In this document: piece after piece, positions 53,230 through 62,275 of the stretch
Position numbering within the stretch: position 1 is the first letter of the stretch
Layout of the letters: every line of letters starts with the position of its first letter
From: Chloroflexi bacterium bin20
GTDB taxonomy: Bacteria > Chloroflexota > Anaerolineae > Aggregatilineales > Phototrophicaceae
Length of the DNA stretch: 64,000 nucleotides
NCBI GenBank assembly: GCA_002238485.1
Contig: MPMG01000002.1
Span: 418,509-482,508, forward strand
Direction of reading: 5' to 3'
The notes under the pieces: model-generated
The model's database searches: none
What the model saw: the letters and a program-made list of their open reading frames with translations, nothing else
Told to the model about the DNA's origin: nothing
Translations under genes and position numbers: made by a program

Positions 53230-54013
53230 AGACGCGCTCCTCCAGCTGATCGACCAGATGCCAGGCGTCTTCGGCAGTGCCACTGGTCGGGGCGAGCGAG
53301 AAGACAGTGCGGCGAGCGCTGGCGACTTCTGTCCAGATCGTGCGCACTGGCAGCGGCTTCCACACCAGTCCGCCAAACGTATCTTGCAGGCGGCGCAGGT
53401 TGTCCTGATGCTCCAGCGTGCGACCGCGGTACATGGTTGGCACCACGCCCAACACCTTGATGTCGTTCAGATTGTATTGCTGGCGAATGGGGCTGAACTG
53501 GTCTTTGTGCGTCAAACTTTCGCGCAGTCCATCAAAGCTCCAGGCTTCGCATTTGGTTGGATAAATGATGCCATCGGTAGCCATATAAATGGAGGAATGC
53601 AGCAAGGATGGCGTGGGCGATGTATCAAAAAAAACGAAATCAATGGCGTTGCGCAACTGGTTGAAGCGCTTTAACACGGTGAAGGCATCGCTGATATTGC
53701 CGGCGATGCTGCGTGTCTCGATATTGGAGGGCACGACCAGCAGCTGTCCGGTGGTGTTGCCGGCTTCGTCGGGCACATTGAAGCGCTCGGGCGGCACAGG
53801 CCGTAGCACCCGTTGAAAAGGCGCGCTGCGGACGATCAGGTCATAGAAGCCAGGTTCCTTCGCCAGGCCAAATGCGATGGTGGCGTGTCCTTGCGGGTCG
53901 GCATCGACCAGGATGACGCGCTTGCCACGAATGGCCAAACCGGCGGCGAGATGGGTGGCGAGGGTCGTCTTGCCAACGCCCCCTTTTTCGTTGAGCAGTG
54001 TGATGATCTTCAT
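53216..54013 (-). CDS. parA: ParA-type partition ATPase
   Basis: This 265-residue P-loop ATPase has the deviant Walker [11 protein letters not shown] at residues 8-17 with the signature Lys10. The Walker A' box is [13 protein letters not shown], and [10 protein letters not shown] is the Walker B-like strand. It has no N-terminal DNA-binding domain, so it is the small (type Ib or chromosomal-like) form. It lies in an operon with a winged-helix gene upstream and parB downstream, the normal order for a segregation cassette. ParA would position replicon copies on the nucleoid. Confidence 0.92.
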   Translation of the reverse strand: MKIITLLNEKGGVGKTTLATHLAAGLAIRGKRVILVDADPQGHATIAFGLAKEPGFYDLIVRSAPFQRVLRPVPPERFNVPDEAGNTTGQLLVVPSNIETRSIAGNISDAFTVLKRFNQLRNAIDFVFFDTSPTPSLLHSSIYMATDGIIYPTKCEAWSFDGLRESLTHKDQFSPIRQQYNLNDIKVLGVVPTMYRGRTLEHQDNLRRLQDTFGGLVWKPLPVRTIWTEVASARRTVFSLAPTSGTAEDAWHLVDQLEERVYEQS

Positions 54014-54023
54014 GTCGATTTAC

Positions 54024-54269
54024 CTACTCTAGGACATGGGCGTGAGCTGCGCTGTACACATAGCCGGTTACGCCGTTGTTGAATGTGACGATGCTGCGGG
54101 CAAAGATGCCATCGGCAACCAGGCGGTCCATCATGTCAATTAGATGCGGGGTCTTCTTGCGGTTGAGGCGATTCACGATCTCGGTGCGGGTCAGCGGACG
54201 CTCGCTTTGCTCCACGATGTCGATCATCATCTGGCGGGTCTCTGTTCGCGGACGGTGATCCTGTGGCAT
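54024..54269 (-). CDS. Small winged-helix DNA-binding protein
   Basis: This 81-residue protein is mostly a winged helix: a helix MMIDIVEQSERPLTRTEIVN, then a recognition helix region KKTPHLIDMMDRLVADG and a beta wing (IVTFNNGVTGYVYS). It is the first gene of the parA-parB operon, 10 bp before parA. ATG 54269 is favoured because the upstream part of the frame overlaps a TATACAGT operator-like site at 54293-54300. It is probably an autoregulator of the partition operon and perhaps of the primase gene. Confidence 0.7.
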   Translation of the reverse strand: MPQDHRPRTETRQMMIDIVEQSERPLTRTEIVNRLNRKKTPHLIDMMDRLVADGIFARSIVTFNNGVTGYVYSAAHAHVLE

Positions 54270-54292
54270 GAATATCGCGGCTCCCAGATTGC

Positions 54293-54304
54293 ACTGTATA
54301 GATA
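54293..54304 (-). promoter_or_regulatory. TATACAGT motif upstream of par operon
   Basis: ACTGTATAGATA on the plus strand is TATCTATACAGT on the minus strand, ending 24 bp before ATG 54269. ATCTATACAGT is identical to the second copy before the primase gene (49042-49052, read on the plus strand). Confidence 0.55.
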
Positions 54305-54551
54305 CACAGGCGACTCTAGCGCATTTTGTCGCACCTTGCAAGCGGTTCTTGGGCAATCCAGGCAATGTTAAGATATTCATAACTGTCGTAATAATTCGTA
54401 AAAAAGAACAAATGTCCCAGATTCAGGATGGCGATGTCATGAACGACCCTGGCAACGAGAGGCCCCACAAGGTTTATCCGCAGATGCGCCCGCTCTTGGT
54501 CGGCTCTGCGCCCACATGTTCCACTGCGGGCTTTCCAGCGATTCTCGCCTA

Positions 54552-55469
54552 TTACCGCTGCAGGGTCGGGTCGAAGGCATCGCGTATGCCATCGCCGATG
54601 ATGTAGAAGCAGAGCACCGTCACCGTAATCATCAGAATCGGGAAGATGATGAGATGCGGTCCGAGCCGGAAGAACTGCAACGATTTAGTCAGCATATTGC
54701 CCCATGTGGCTTGCGGCGGCTGCACGCCAAAACCGAGATAGCTAAGGGCTGATTCGGTGAGAATGAGACCCGCAATGCTGCGCATGAGTACGATGGCGGT
54801 GATGGACACCAGGTTGGGCAAGATGTGGGCGAAGATGATTCGCCAGGTTCCGGCGCCCAGGGCAGCTGCAGCGATGATGTACTCGCGCGGACGCAAGGAG
54901 ATGGCTTGCCCGCGGATAAGGCGGTAGGTGCCGAACCAGCCGAAAAGCCCGAAGACGAGGATGAGTAAGGTTGAGTTAAAGGAGGTGAAAGATGCGATGA
55001 TAATTAGAATAAAGAGCAGGGGGATGGAGTCGAGCGTGGTCACGAACCAATTTAGCAAGTCGTCGATGGTGCCGCCTCGGAAACCGGCGACCATGCCGAG
55101 GGTGACGCCGATGCAGAGTGCTAACAGGGCGCCGAAAAAACCGATACCCATGGATACGCCGCCGGCATGCAGCAGACGCGCCAGCTGATCGCGCCCAATA
55201 TCATCTGCGCCTAGGATGTAACCGTTTGTCAGCGGCGGTGTGAATTTGTTAACGGTTATGGGCTTGTTAGGGTTGACCTGCATGATGCTGTCGGTGATGA
55301 AAGGCGCCAGCAAGGCGATAATAGTGATGACCGCCAGGTAGGCCAGCGCCACCAAAGTGAGCTTGTCGCGCCAGATCGAGCGCAGCGCCTTCTGCGTCAG
55401 GGACTGGCTGGCGAGGCGCTTATCGCCTACTTTCTGCTTTTGTGCCGCTTGGCGTTTGAAGTGCATCAT
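54552..55469 (-). CDS. Oligopeptide-type ABC permease (OppC-like)
   Basis: This 305-residue permease is of the DppC/OppC type. It has GADDIGRDQLARLLHAGGVS near residues 90-109, a docking loop PREYIIAAAALGAGTWRIIF near 197-216 and SALSYLGFGVQPPQATWGNM near 253-272. It is the last gene of the importer unit 58489-54552. ATPase genes that often follow in such operons are absent; instead the par module lies on its downstream side, about 280 bp away. Confidence 0.93.
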   Translation of the reverse strand: MMHFKRQAAQKQKVGDKRLASQSLTQKALRSIWRDKLTLVALAYLAVITIIALLAPFITDSIMQVNPNKPITVNKFTPPLTNGYILGADDIGRDQLARLLHAGGVSMGIGFFGALLALCIGVTLGMVAGFRGGTIDDLLNWFVTTLDSIPLLFILIIIASFTSFNSTLLILVFGLFGWFGTYRLIRGQAISLRPREYIIAAAALGAGTWRIIFAHILPNLVSITAIVLMRSIAGLILTESALSYLGFGVQPPQATWGNMLTKSLQFFRLGPHLIIFPILMITVTVLCFYIIGDGIRDAFDPTLQR

Positions 55470-55517
55470 GCCGCCGCCAACCTTTGTCCCAGTCCCAATG
55501 CTGGGCTTACACCGGAC

Positions 55518-56645
55518 TCAATCGAAACGAATGCGCGGATCGATCAGCGCGTAGAGGATATCCGACAGCAGATACCCCAGGATGTTGGCGAGGGCGCCGT
55601 AGACAGCGACGATCATGACAATGGGATGGTCGCGCCGGCCGGGCGCCTGCACCAGTAGCCGCCCCACGCCAGGCCAAGAGAATATCTGTTCGGTAATGGC
55701 GGCGCCAACCAAGAGAAATGTGATCGAGGGACCAAGAAAGGTCGCGATGGGGATGAAGGCGTTGCGCAAGCCGTGCCGCAGCCAGATTGCCCGCTCGCGC
55801 AAGCCTTTGGCGCATGCCGTGCGAATATAATCCTGGCTGACCACATCCAACATGGACGCCCGCATATAACGCGAATAGCCGGAGACGCCACCGGCCGCCA
55901 ACACGATGGTGGGCAGGATGAGGTATTCTAGCCGGCTGGTTACGGGCGGGCAGGAATCGTCAAGGGTGGTTTTGCAGCGGCCGCCAAACGGCAAGATGCC
56001 CAGCAGGGCGGCGAAGATCAAGATCAACAACAAACCCAGCCCAAAGCTCGGCACCGAGTCGACGATGACCGCGCCGACCCGACTGACTTGGTCGAATGCG
56101 CCACTGTGGTAAACCGCCGCGACGATACCAATGGCAATGCCAATGGTGAAGCCGGTGATGAGCGAAGTGAGACCGAGCTCCAACGTTGCGGGCAAGCGCT
56201 CGACCAGCACGCTCAAAGCCGCGCGTTTGTAGTAGACAGAATTGCCCCAGTCGCCACGGAGGATGCCGTATTTATTGCCCGGCGGCAGCTGTTTCAGCAC
56301 AGGTTCGCCGCTGGCTTCATCAATCATGGGTTTGCCGTGCTCGTCCAGGGAGGGGGCGTAATGGTCGATGAAGAAGACCGAGCCGTCGGCCAAGCCATCG
56401 CCATCTTCGTCCCAGCGCATCCAGTCATCGCCGGTCAGCCAGCGCAGGTACTGCACGAGCAAAGGATCGTTGTAGCCAAGAATGTATTTTAGCTCTTCTT
56501 TCTCGCGTGGCTTCATTCGGTTATTGAACGCCAGTATCTCGACCGGACCGCCCGGCGCCAGCGAGATCAAGATGAATACAAAGAGCGTGATGCCAAAGAC
56601 CGTTGGAATGGCTTGCAGCAAACGGCGGATGATGTATTTGGTCAT
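55518..56645 (-). CDS. Oligopeptide-type ABC permease (OppB-like) with long loop
   Basis: This 375-residue DppB/OppB-type permease is longer than usual because of a first periplasmic loop of about 90 residues. That loop includes WDEDGDGLADGS, an EF-hand or dockerin-like calcium-binding pattern. Standard family parts are FILISLAPGGPVEIL, the docking loop RTACAKGLRERAIWLRHGLR near 275-294, and GPSITFLLVGAAITEQIFSW. The AppB-like group often has such insertions. It follows the binding-protein gene across a hairpin. Confidence 0.92.
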   Translation of the reverse strand: MTKYIIRRLLQAIPTVFGITLFVFILISLAPGGPVEILAFNNRMKPREKEELKYILGYNDPLLVQYLRWLTGDDWMRWDEDGDGLADGSVFFIDHYAPSLDEHGKPMIDEASGEPVLKQLPPGNKYGILRGDWGNSVYYKRAALSVLVERLPATLELGLTSLITGFTIGIAIGIVAAVYHSGAFDQVSRVGAVIVDSVPSFGLGLLLILIFAALLGILPFGGRCKTTLDDSCPPVTSRLEYLILPTIVLAAGGVSGYSRYMRASMLDVVSQDYIRTACAKGLRERAIWLRHGLRNAFIPIATFLGPSITFLLVGAAITEQIFSWPGVGRLLVQAPGRRDHPIVMIVAVYGALANILGYLLSDILYALIDPRIRFD

Positions 56646-56680
56646 CGTTGCTCGCTAGCTCCCGCCGACGCGCTTGTGAT

Positions 56681-56711
56681 AAAAGGGGGCGACCCAACTC
56701 GAGCCGCCCCC
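56681..56711 (-). terminator. Intra-operon hairpin after binding-protein gene
   Basis: On the minus strand CGGGGGCGGC folds with GCGACCCCCTTTT-type sequence: GGGGGCG (56711-56705) pairs with CGCCCCC (56691-56685), followed by TTTT (56684-56681). It lies between the OppA-like and OppB-like genes, matching the position of the hairpin at 32156. Confidence 0.7.
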
Positions 56712-56749
56712 GCAACTTGCTTCTTTGGGCCGTGTTGCCCCGCCGCCTG

Positions 56750-58489
56750 CTATTGCTCAGAGACCATCCAGGCGTCGATATTCCAGCGCGAGCCACCGGG
56801 ACGCGGCGACCAGTTTTCTACTGTGGTCTGTGCTGCCAGCAGCACATCGCCGGTGCTGATCCAAATCCAGGGCGATTCATCGCGCAGAATCTGGTAAGCC
56901 TCGCCGTACATCTCTTTGCGCACATCGACATCGCAGCCCGGCACCAAACGCGCGCCTTCGATCAGCTCATTCAAGCGCGGGTTGTTGAAAGACTGCGTGT
57001 TGTAGCCAGCGCCCACGACATCGGCTTCGGGCAAAAAGATGCTGGCGATGCCGTTGGGGTCGGCAGGTGTCGCCAAGCCCCAGAACACGCCGATGGCATC
57101 GTAGGTCTGCGCCGTGAACTCGCTGACCAAGGTGCCAAACTCGACAAATTCGACCGTCACATCAAAGCCCAGCTCGTTCCACTGGTCTTGCAGGATGGTG
57201 TAGAGCGCTTCCTGGCTGGTGTTGCCGGCGTTGGTCTTGGCGGTGAAGGCCAGCGGCGCGCCCTCTTCGGCATACAGGCAACCATTGCATTCGCGCACGC
57301 CATCGCCATCGCTGTCGCTGAAGCCGGCTTCGTCCAGCAGCTGCATGGCTTTGTCGGCGTCGAAAGGATAAGGCTCGAGCCCCGCAGGGAAGCTCCAGTC
57401 GGTCGGACGCACATGCGAGGCGACCGGGATGCCGGTGCCGAAGAATGCGCCATCGTTGACCTCATCGAAGTTCATGCCATAGTTGAGCGCCTGGCGCACG
57501 CGCGCATCGCCCAATATCGGATGATGCCCCTGGTCAATCGGGTTGCCATCTTCATCCAGCCCATCTTGCGGGTTGGTCGGGTCGGCAATGTTCAGCGACA
57601 AGAAGCGGATGGTGCCGGCTGGCGTCTCGTAAGTCTGGAATTCGCCCGCAGCGCCGCGTTCTTTGACATCTGCGCGGTTGGCTTGCGGCACGCTGTCTAC
57701 CCAGGTCAACTCGCCAGCGAAGAATTGCTCCATCTGCACGACTTGGTCGGTGACGACCTTGTAGACCCAGCCTTCGGGGATGACCGCGCCCATCTCAGCA
57801 TCGGTGTAGTCGGGGTTTGCCAGCAGGGTGGTCTGTTCGCCCGGTCGGAAGTTGGCGAAGACAAAAGTCTCGCCGCCTGTCACAGTCGGGTTGAGGTTGT
57901 ATTCGTTCTCGTCCATGCCGGCGTAGTCGTCGCCGTAGACTTCTTCAAACACATGCGCGGGCACCGGAGTCACCGGCTCCAGCGTATTGATGAGCGTGCA
58001 GTTGGCTTCGTCAAAGGTGATGGACAGCGTGTGCTCGTCGATGACTTCGTAGCTTTCTACGCGGTCGATCAACTCCTGGCGCGGCGAAGACGTTTCGCCA
58101 CTCAGCACAGCATCCAGGAACCAGGCGACATCAACTGCGGTGATAGGCACGCCATCGCTCCACACCATGTCATCGCGCAGGTGGAAGGTATAGGTCATGC
58201 CATCTTCGCCGATATCCCAGGCGGCCACCAACGCGCCTTTGGCGCCAGGCATATATTGCACAGTTGCCGAGTCTACACCGATGAAGTCGGGATACATGCG
58301 GGCGATGACATCGTTGGATGTGCCATCGTTGGAGATGATGGGGTTGAAAGTAGTGGGGTCATCGCCGAAGTTGGGCTCGATGATCGCGCCGCCGCTGCCG
58401 AGATCTTGCGCCAGCGCCGGCACGCTTATAATTAGCAGGGCAAATGCAAGCAATGGGCAGATTAGCAAGAATCGTCTGCTGCGTCTCAT
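56750..58489 (-). CDS. Oligopeptide ABC transporter binding protein (family 5)
   Basis: This 579-residue family 5 extracellular binding protein (DppA/OppA/NikA superfamily) has a signal peptide (FLLICPLLAFALLIISVPAL, cleavage near AQDLG). Typical segments are GEDGMTYTFHLRDDMVWSDG with the DV-W motif, the YGMNFDEV segment, and VPASHV-like region PVASHVRPTDWSFP. DSDGDGVRECNGC is a calcium-binding-like loop with two Cys. GAGGAG precedes ATG 58489. It is the first gene of a three-gene unit with two permeases but no ATPase. Confidence 0.93.
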   Translation of the reverse strand: MRRSRRFLLICPLLAFALLIISVPALAQDLGSGGAIIEPNFGDDPTTFNPIISNDGTSNDVIARMYPDFIGVDSATVQYMPGAKGALVAAWDIGEDGMTYTFHLRDDMVWSDGVPITAVDVAWFLDAVLSGETSSPRQELIDRVESYEVIDEHTLSITFDEANCTLINTLEPVTPVPAHVFEEVYGDDYAGMDENEYNLNPTVTGGETFVFANFRPGEQTTLLANPDYTDAEMGAVIPEGWVYKVVTDQVVQMEQFFAGELTWVDSVPQANRADVKERGAAGEFQTYETPAGTIRFLSLNIADPTNPQDGLDEDGNPIDQGHHPILGDARVRQALNYGMNFDEVNDGAFFGTGIPVASHVRPTDWSFPAGLEPYPFDADKAMQLLDEAGFSDSDGDGVRECNGCLYAEEGAPLAFTAKTNAGNTSQEALYTILQDQWNELGFDVTVEFVEFGTLVSEFTAQTYDAIGVFWGLATPADPNGIASIFLPEADVVGAGYNTQSFNNPRLNELIEGARLVPGCDVDVRKEMYGEAYQILRDESPWIWISTGDVLLAAQTTVENWSPRPGGSRWNIDAWMVSEQ

Positions 58490-58661
58490 GGTGCAATTCT
58501 CCTCGTCGGGTGCATAGACAGATGGGTTCGCTTACCGTAACCTGCATTTTAGCAGATTTCTGATGATCGGCGCGATGTTTCTGTTATAGCGGCCGAACCA
58601 TTTCCACATTACATTTGCGCTATAATCTGAGTGAGGCATTCGAGATAGGGACGAAGGCGCT

Positions 58662-59231
58662 ATGGCTACATTGACGCGACAGGTTACTGCCGACAACTTC
58701 CTGGAAGTCGCCAACCTGCCTGAATATGCCGACCGCAGCATTGAGTTGGTAGAAGGAGAACTCTGCGAGATGCCCGTTACAAACAACGATCACTCAGAGA
58801 TTGAAAGCCGCTTGTCAACATTGATTGGCTATTATGTCATGCTGCACAAACTGGGACGCACCTACTCAGGTAACGCTGGTGTAATCGTCGAGCGCAATCC
58901 TGACGGCAGAGACACCGTGCGCGGGCTGGATTTCGTCTTCCTGAGTGCCGAAAAAGCGCCTCGCCGTCTTCCGCCGGGACTAATCGAAATCGCGCCCGAC
59001 CTGGTGATTGAAGTGATCTCGCCCAGCAACACAGCTGATGATACCCGCTTGAAAGTGCGCCAGTTGCTTCAGGCCGGCTGCGCGCAAGTGTGGATCGTCT
59101 ATCCCAAGCTCCGCGAAGTCGATGTGCACAGCTCCGATGGCATCAAGACGTATGGCGAAAGCGACACGCTCGCCGCGCCCGATATCCTGCCCGGTTTCGA
59201 AATCGCAGTCGCGGACATCTTCCCCGCGTAG
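58662..59231 (+). CDS. Uma2-family (DUF820) endonuclease-like protein 2
   Basis: This 189-residue Uma2 protein is the same length as copy 1. PD-(D/E)XK-like residues lie in GLDFVFLS, LVIEVISPSN and LKVRQLLQAG. It is transcribed divergently from the OppA-like gene. It shares TADNFLEVANLPEYAD with copy 1 (TADNFLEAASLPEYVD) and a DTLAAPDILPGFEIAVADIF ending with copy 3, so the three are paralogues. Confidence 0.9.
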   Translation: MATLTRQVTADNFLEVANLPEYADRSIELVEGELCEMPVTNNDHSEIESRLSTLIGYYVMLHKLGRTYSGNAGVIVERNPDGRDTVRGLDFVFLSAEKAPRRLPPGLIEIAPDLVIEVISPSNTADDTRLKVRQLLQAGCAQVWIVYPKLREVDVHSSDGIKTYGESDTLAAPDILPGFEIAVADIFPA

Positions 59232-59329
59232 CTGGATAGCCCCCAGCGTATCCAGCGACCTCTACGCCCTCTGGTTTCTCTGCGTTTCACAGCGCCTATG
59301 TTACAATCAGATCACACAACAGAGGACGC

Positions 59330-59920
59330 ATGACCATGGCTCTCTTGACACGCTCTCCAGCAGAAACACGCCTCAGCGTCGAAGAATACCTGAAAATCGC
59401 CAGCCGGCCCGAATATGCCGATTGCCGGGTCGAGCTCGTGGAAGGAGAAATCGTCACCATGCCCCCGCCTCAAGCATTTCACGGTGTCGTTCTGGGTAGG
59501 TTATTCGCCCGGCTGTTTGCATTTGTAGAGGCGCGCAGTCTTGGATATGCGACTGCTGGAGACGCCGGCTTCTTGCTGGATCGAGACGAGATACATGGCG
59601 ACACGGTGCGCGGCATGGATATTACTTTCATCAGCCGCGACAAGATACCTGGCAGCTTTCCACGAGGCTTGCTTGAAATCGCGCCCGACCTGGCCATCGA
59701 AGTCATGTCGCCGTCCAACACGGTCAGCGACACCAACCTGAAGATCGAGCAGCTGCTGCAGGCTGGTTGCGCGCAAGTGTGGATCGTGCATCCCGATCTG
59801 TGCCGCGTCGATGTGCACAATATGGACGGAATGCGCATCTACCGCGAAGGCGACACGCTCGCCGCGCCCGGCATCCTGCCCGGCTTCGAAATCGCAGTCG
59901 CGGATATCTTTCCGAGTTAA
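59330..59920 (+). CDS. Uma2-family (DUF820) endonuclease-like protein 3
   Basis: This Uma2 protein of about 196 residues has the nuclease-like residues in GMDITFIS, LAIEVMSPSN and LKIEQLLQAG. ATG 59330 and ATG 59336 are both possible; the second aligns better with the other copies (MALLTR) and has AGAGGA nine bases upstream. The last 20 residues are almost identical to those of copy 2, which lies 98 bp upstream in tandem, so a local duplication with later divergence or gene conversion is likely. Confidence 0.88.
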   Translation: MTMALLTRSPAETRLSVEEYLKIASRPEYADCRVELVEGEIVTMPPPQAFHGVVLGRLFARLFAFVEARSLGYATAGDAGFLLDRDEIHGDTVRGMDITFISRDKIPGSFPRGLLEIAPDLAIEVMSPSNTVSDTNLKIEQLLQAGCAQVWIVHPDLCRVDVHNMDGMRIYREGDTLAAPGILPGFEIAVADIFPS

Positions 59921-59983
59921 GCGGAACATGAATCACAGTCGCAGAAAAGGTGAAATTGGGGCGATACTGATATCGTCCGCTGC

Positions 59984-62218
59984 ATGACAACCTCGCTCCC
60001 CAAGCTCACAACGGCACAGCGCGCCTTGGTCGATGCGCCGCTGGAACGCAAACTCTGGCTGGAGGGTATTGCTGGCAGCGGCAAAACCAGCAGCGGCATC
60101 GCGCGCGTTCTACGTCTGCTGGAGCAAGGCGTACCCGCCGAGACCATCTTGTTATTTGTGCCCCAGCGTTCCCTGGCGAATCCCTACCGTGAAGTCTTGC
60201 GCGGCTACCCCGGCTACAGCGGCGGACAATTGGCTGTACACACCATCGGCAGCCTCTCGAAAGACCTGGTCGAGACATTCTGGTTTCTCATCGCCGAGCG
60301 AACTGGCTTCGCTCACCCGCACGACTTGCCCAACTTCCTCAGCCTGGAGATGGTGCAGTATTTCATGACTCGCGCTATCGAAACGTTGGTGGCGCAGCGC
60401 GATTATTTCAAAAGTGTGCGCATTGATCGCGCTCGCCTCTACAGCCAGATCGTCGACAATATGAACAAGGCGGCGTTGGTCGGCTTTCCTATCAGCGAGA
60501 TCGGCACGCGTTTGAAAACAGCCCTGGGCGGTGGCGTCGAGCAGGCGCATATCTATGACGATGCCCAAACCTGCGCCATTGCCTTCCGCGAATACTGCCT
60601 GCAGCGCAACCTGCTGGACTTTTCCTTAACTGTCGAGTTGTTCAGTCAACAGGTGCTGGCGCTGCCCGTGGCTCGCGACAACTTGCGTGGGCGCTTCCAG
60701 CATCTGATCGCCGACAATGTCGAAGAAGATAACCCGGCCGCCCATCGCTTCTTGATGAGCCTGTTGCCGAACTGCAAGTCGGCGCTTTTGATCTGCGACC
60801 GCGATGCCGGCTTCAGACGTTTCCTCGGCGCCGATCCCGAAAGCGCCGACCGCCTGCGCCAAGCCTGCGACAGCCACGCCACGCTCGAAGACTCTTTCGT
60901 TATGAGCGCCCCAATCGCCGCTTTGGGCGCGCATCTGTCTGCGCCGCTGCTTGGCGAAGAAGCCGCCGCAGAGACGGACTTCCGCCCGGCGCTGATCACC
61001 GAAGCTCACCGCTATCATCCGCAGATGATCGAGTGGGTTTCGGAGGAAATCGGCAAGCTGGTATTTGAAAAGGGCATCAAGCCGCAAGAGATCGCTGTTC
61101 TGGCGCCATTCATGTCCGATGCGCTGCGATTTTCGCTCTTCGAAAGCTTGCGGAGGCGCGGACTTTCGGCGCGGTCGCACCGTCCCTCGCGGGCGCTGCG
61201 CGATGAACCGGCCGCGCGTACCTTGCTGACCCTGGCGCGACTGGCGCATCCGGGCTGGGGCGCGGCGCCGGTCCAGTTCGACCTGGCATTTGCTTTGACT
61301 CAGACAATTGCCGGGCTCGACCTGGTTCGCGCCAAGTTGCTCTGCGATGTGCTGTATCGCGATGGCAGCCTGCATCCATTCAGCGGCATCACCAACGCAG
61401 CCATGCAAGACCGCATCACCTTTGACATCGGCAAGCGCTATGACCACCTGCGCGACTGGATTGCGGCATACAGCGAGGGCGAGCCGATCGCGGCGCTGGA
61501 TATCTTCTTCCGCCGTTTGTACAGCGAAGTCTTGGCGCGGCGCGGTTTTGGCTTTCATGCCGATGTCAACGCCAGCAACATCAGCCGCAACCTGGTCGAT
61601 TCGGCGCGGGGTTTTCGCTGGGCGCTGGACTTCCTGCGGCGTTATGACGATGACATCGACCTGGCGCGCGATTATGTGCAGATGGTCGAGCGCGGCCTCA
61701 TCGCCAATTTTTACCTGCGCGACTGGATAGAAGAAGCCGAAGACAGCATCTACATCGCGCCTGCCTATACCTTCCTGCTGGGCAATCGCGCTGTCGATGT
61801 GCAATTCTGGCTGAATATCAGCAGCGAAGGCTGGTCGAGCCGATTGTTTCAGCCGCTGACGCATCCGCATGTGCTCAGCCGGGGCTGGCAGGCTGGCGCA
61901 GTCTGGAGCGAAGCCGACGAGCAAGAGCTGGAACGCCAAACCCTGCGGCGGCTGGCGCTGGCATTGACGCGGCGCTGTCGTCAGGCTGTCTATCTGGGCT
62001 ACAGCGAGCTGGGCGAAAGCGGCTACGAGGCGCGTGGCTTGCTGCTAGAAACGCTTCACACGGCATTGCGGCGCGTCCATGCTGGATTAAGACCCCCCTC
62101 AGTCCCCCCGAAAAGTCGGGGGGAGGCAACGGCGCGCGCGGATTTCTACGCATGTCGGGGGATGGGGAACGGCCCCACATACACGAAAATAGACACTCCC
62201 CCACCCTCAATTCCTTGA
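59984..62218 (+). CDS. Divergent UvrD/Rep-like superfamily 1 helicase
   Basis: This 744-residue protein has a Walker A motif EGIAGSGKTSS near residues 26-36 and a UvrD-like layout (ILLFVPQRSLANPYREVL resembling motif Ia). The Walker B region is FQHLIADNVEEDNPAAHRF, in which the usual DE-x-Q is altered. A later segment, IAVLAPFMSDALRFSLFESL, resembles motif IV. ATP hydrolysis may be weak or differently organised. Residues from about 700 onward (GLRPPSVPPKSRGEATARAD) are the translation of hairpin repeat copy D, so the natural C-terminus probably ended near residue 698 before the repeat inserted. It is perhaps related to AddAB-type or conflict-associated helicases; uncertain. Confidence 0.75.
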   Translation: MTTSLPKLTTAQRALVDAPLERKLWLEGIAGSGKTSSGIARVLRLLEQGVPAETILLFVPQRSLANPYREVLRGYPGYSGGQLAVHTIGSLSKDLVETFWFLIAERTGFAHPHDLPNFLSLEMVQYFMTRAIETLVAQRDYFKSVRIDRARLYSQIVDNMNKAALVGFPISEIGTRLKTALGGGVEQAHIYDDAQTCAIAFREYCLQRNLLDFSLTVELFSQQVLALPVARDNLRGRFQHLIADNVEEDNPAAHRFLMSLLPNCKSALLICDRDAGFRRFLGADPESADRLRQACDSHATLEDSFVMSAPIAALGAHLSAPLLGEEAAAETDFRPALITEAHRYHPQMIEWVSEEIGKLVFEKGIKPQEIAVLAPFMSDALRFSLFESLRRRGLSARSHRPSRALRDEPAARTLLTLARLAHPGWGAAPVQFDLAFALTQTIAGLDLVRAKLLCDVLYRDGSLHPFSGITNAAMQDRITFDIGKRYDHLRDWIAAYSEGEPIAALDIFFRRLYSEVLARRGFGFHADVNASNISRNLVDSARGFRWALDFLRRYDDDIDLARDYVQMVERGLIANFYLRDWIEEAEDSIYIAPAYTFLLGNRAVDVQFWLNISSEGWSSRLFQPLTHPHVLSRGWQAGAVWSEADEQELERQTLRRLALALTRRCRQAVYLGYSELGESGYEARGLLLETLHTALRRVHAGLRPPSVPPKSRGEATARADFYACRGMGNGPTYTKIDTPPPSIP
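62082..62146 (-). repeat. Interspersed GC hairpin repeat, copy D
   Basis: This is an inverted copy: CTGGATTAAGACCCCCCTCA, then CCCCCCGAAAAGTCGGGGGG, ending in GCGCGCGCGGATTTC. It lies inside the 3' end of the helicase-like ORF and extends it. Confidence 0.85.
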
Positions 62219-62275
62219 CAAGCCAGGAAATGGCATTACAATGGAAAAATATGCGATAAGCTAGGTATTTTATCT

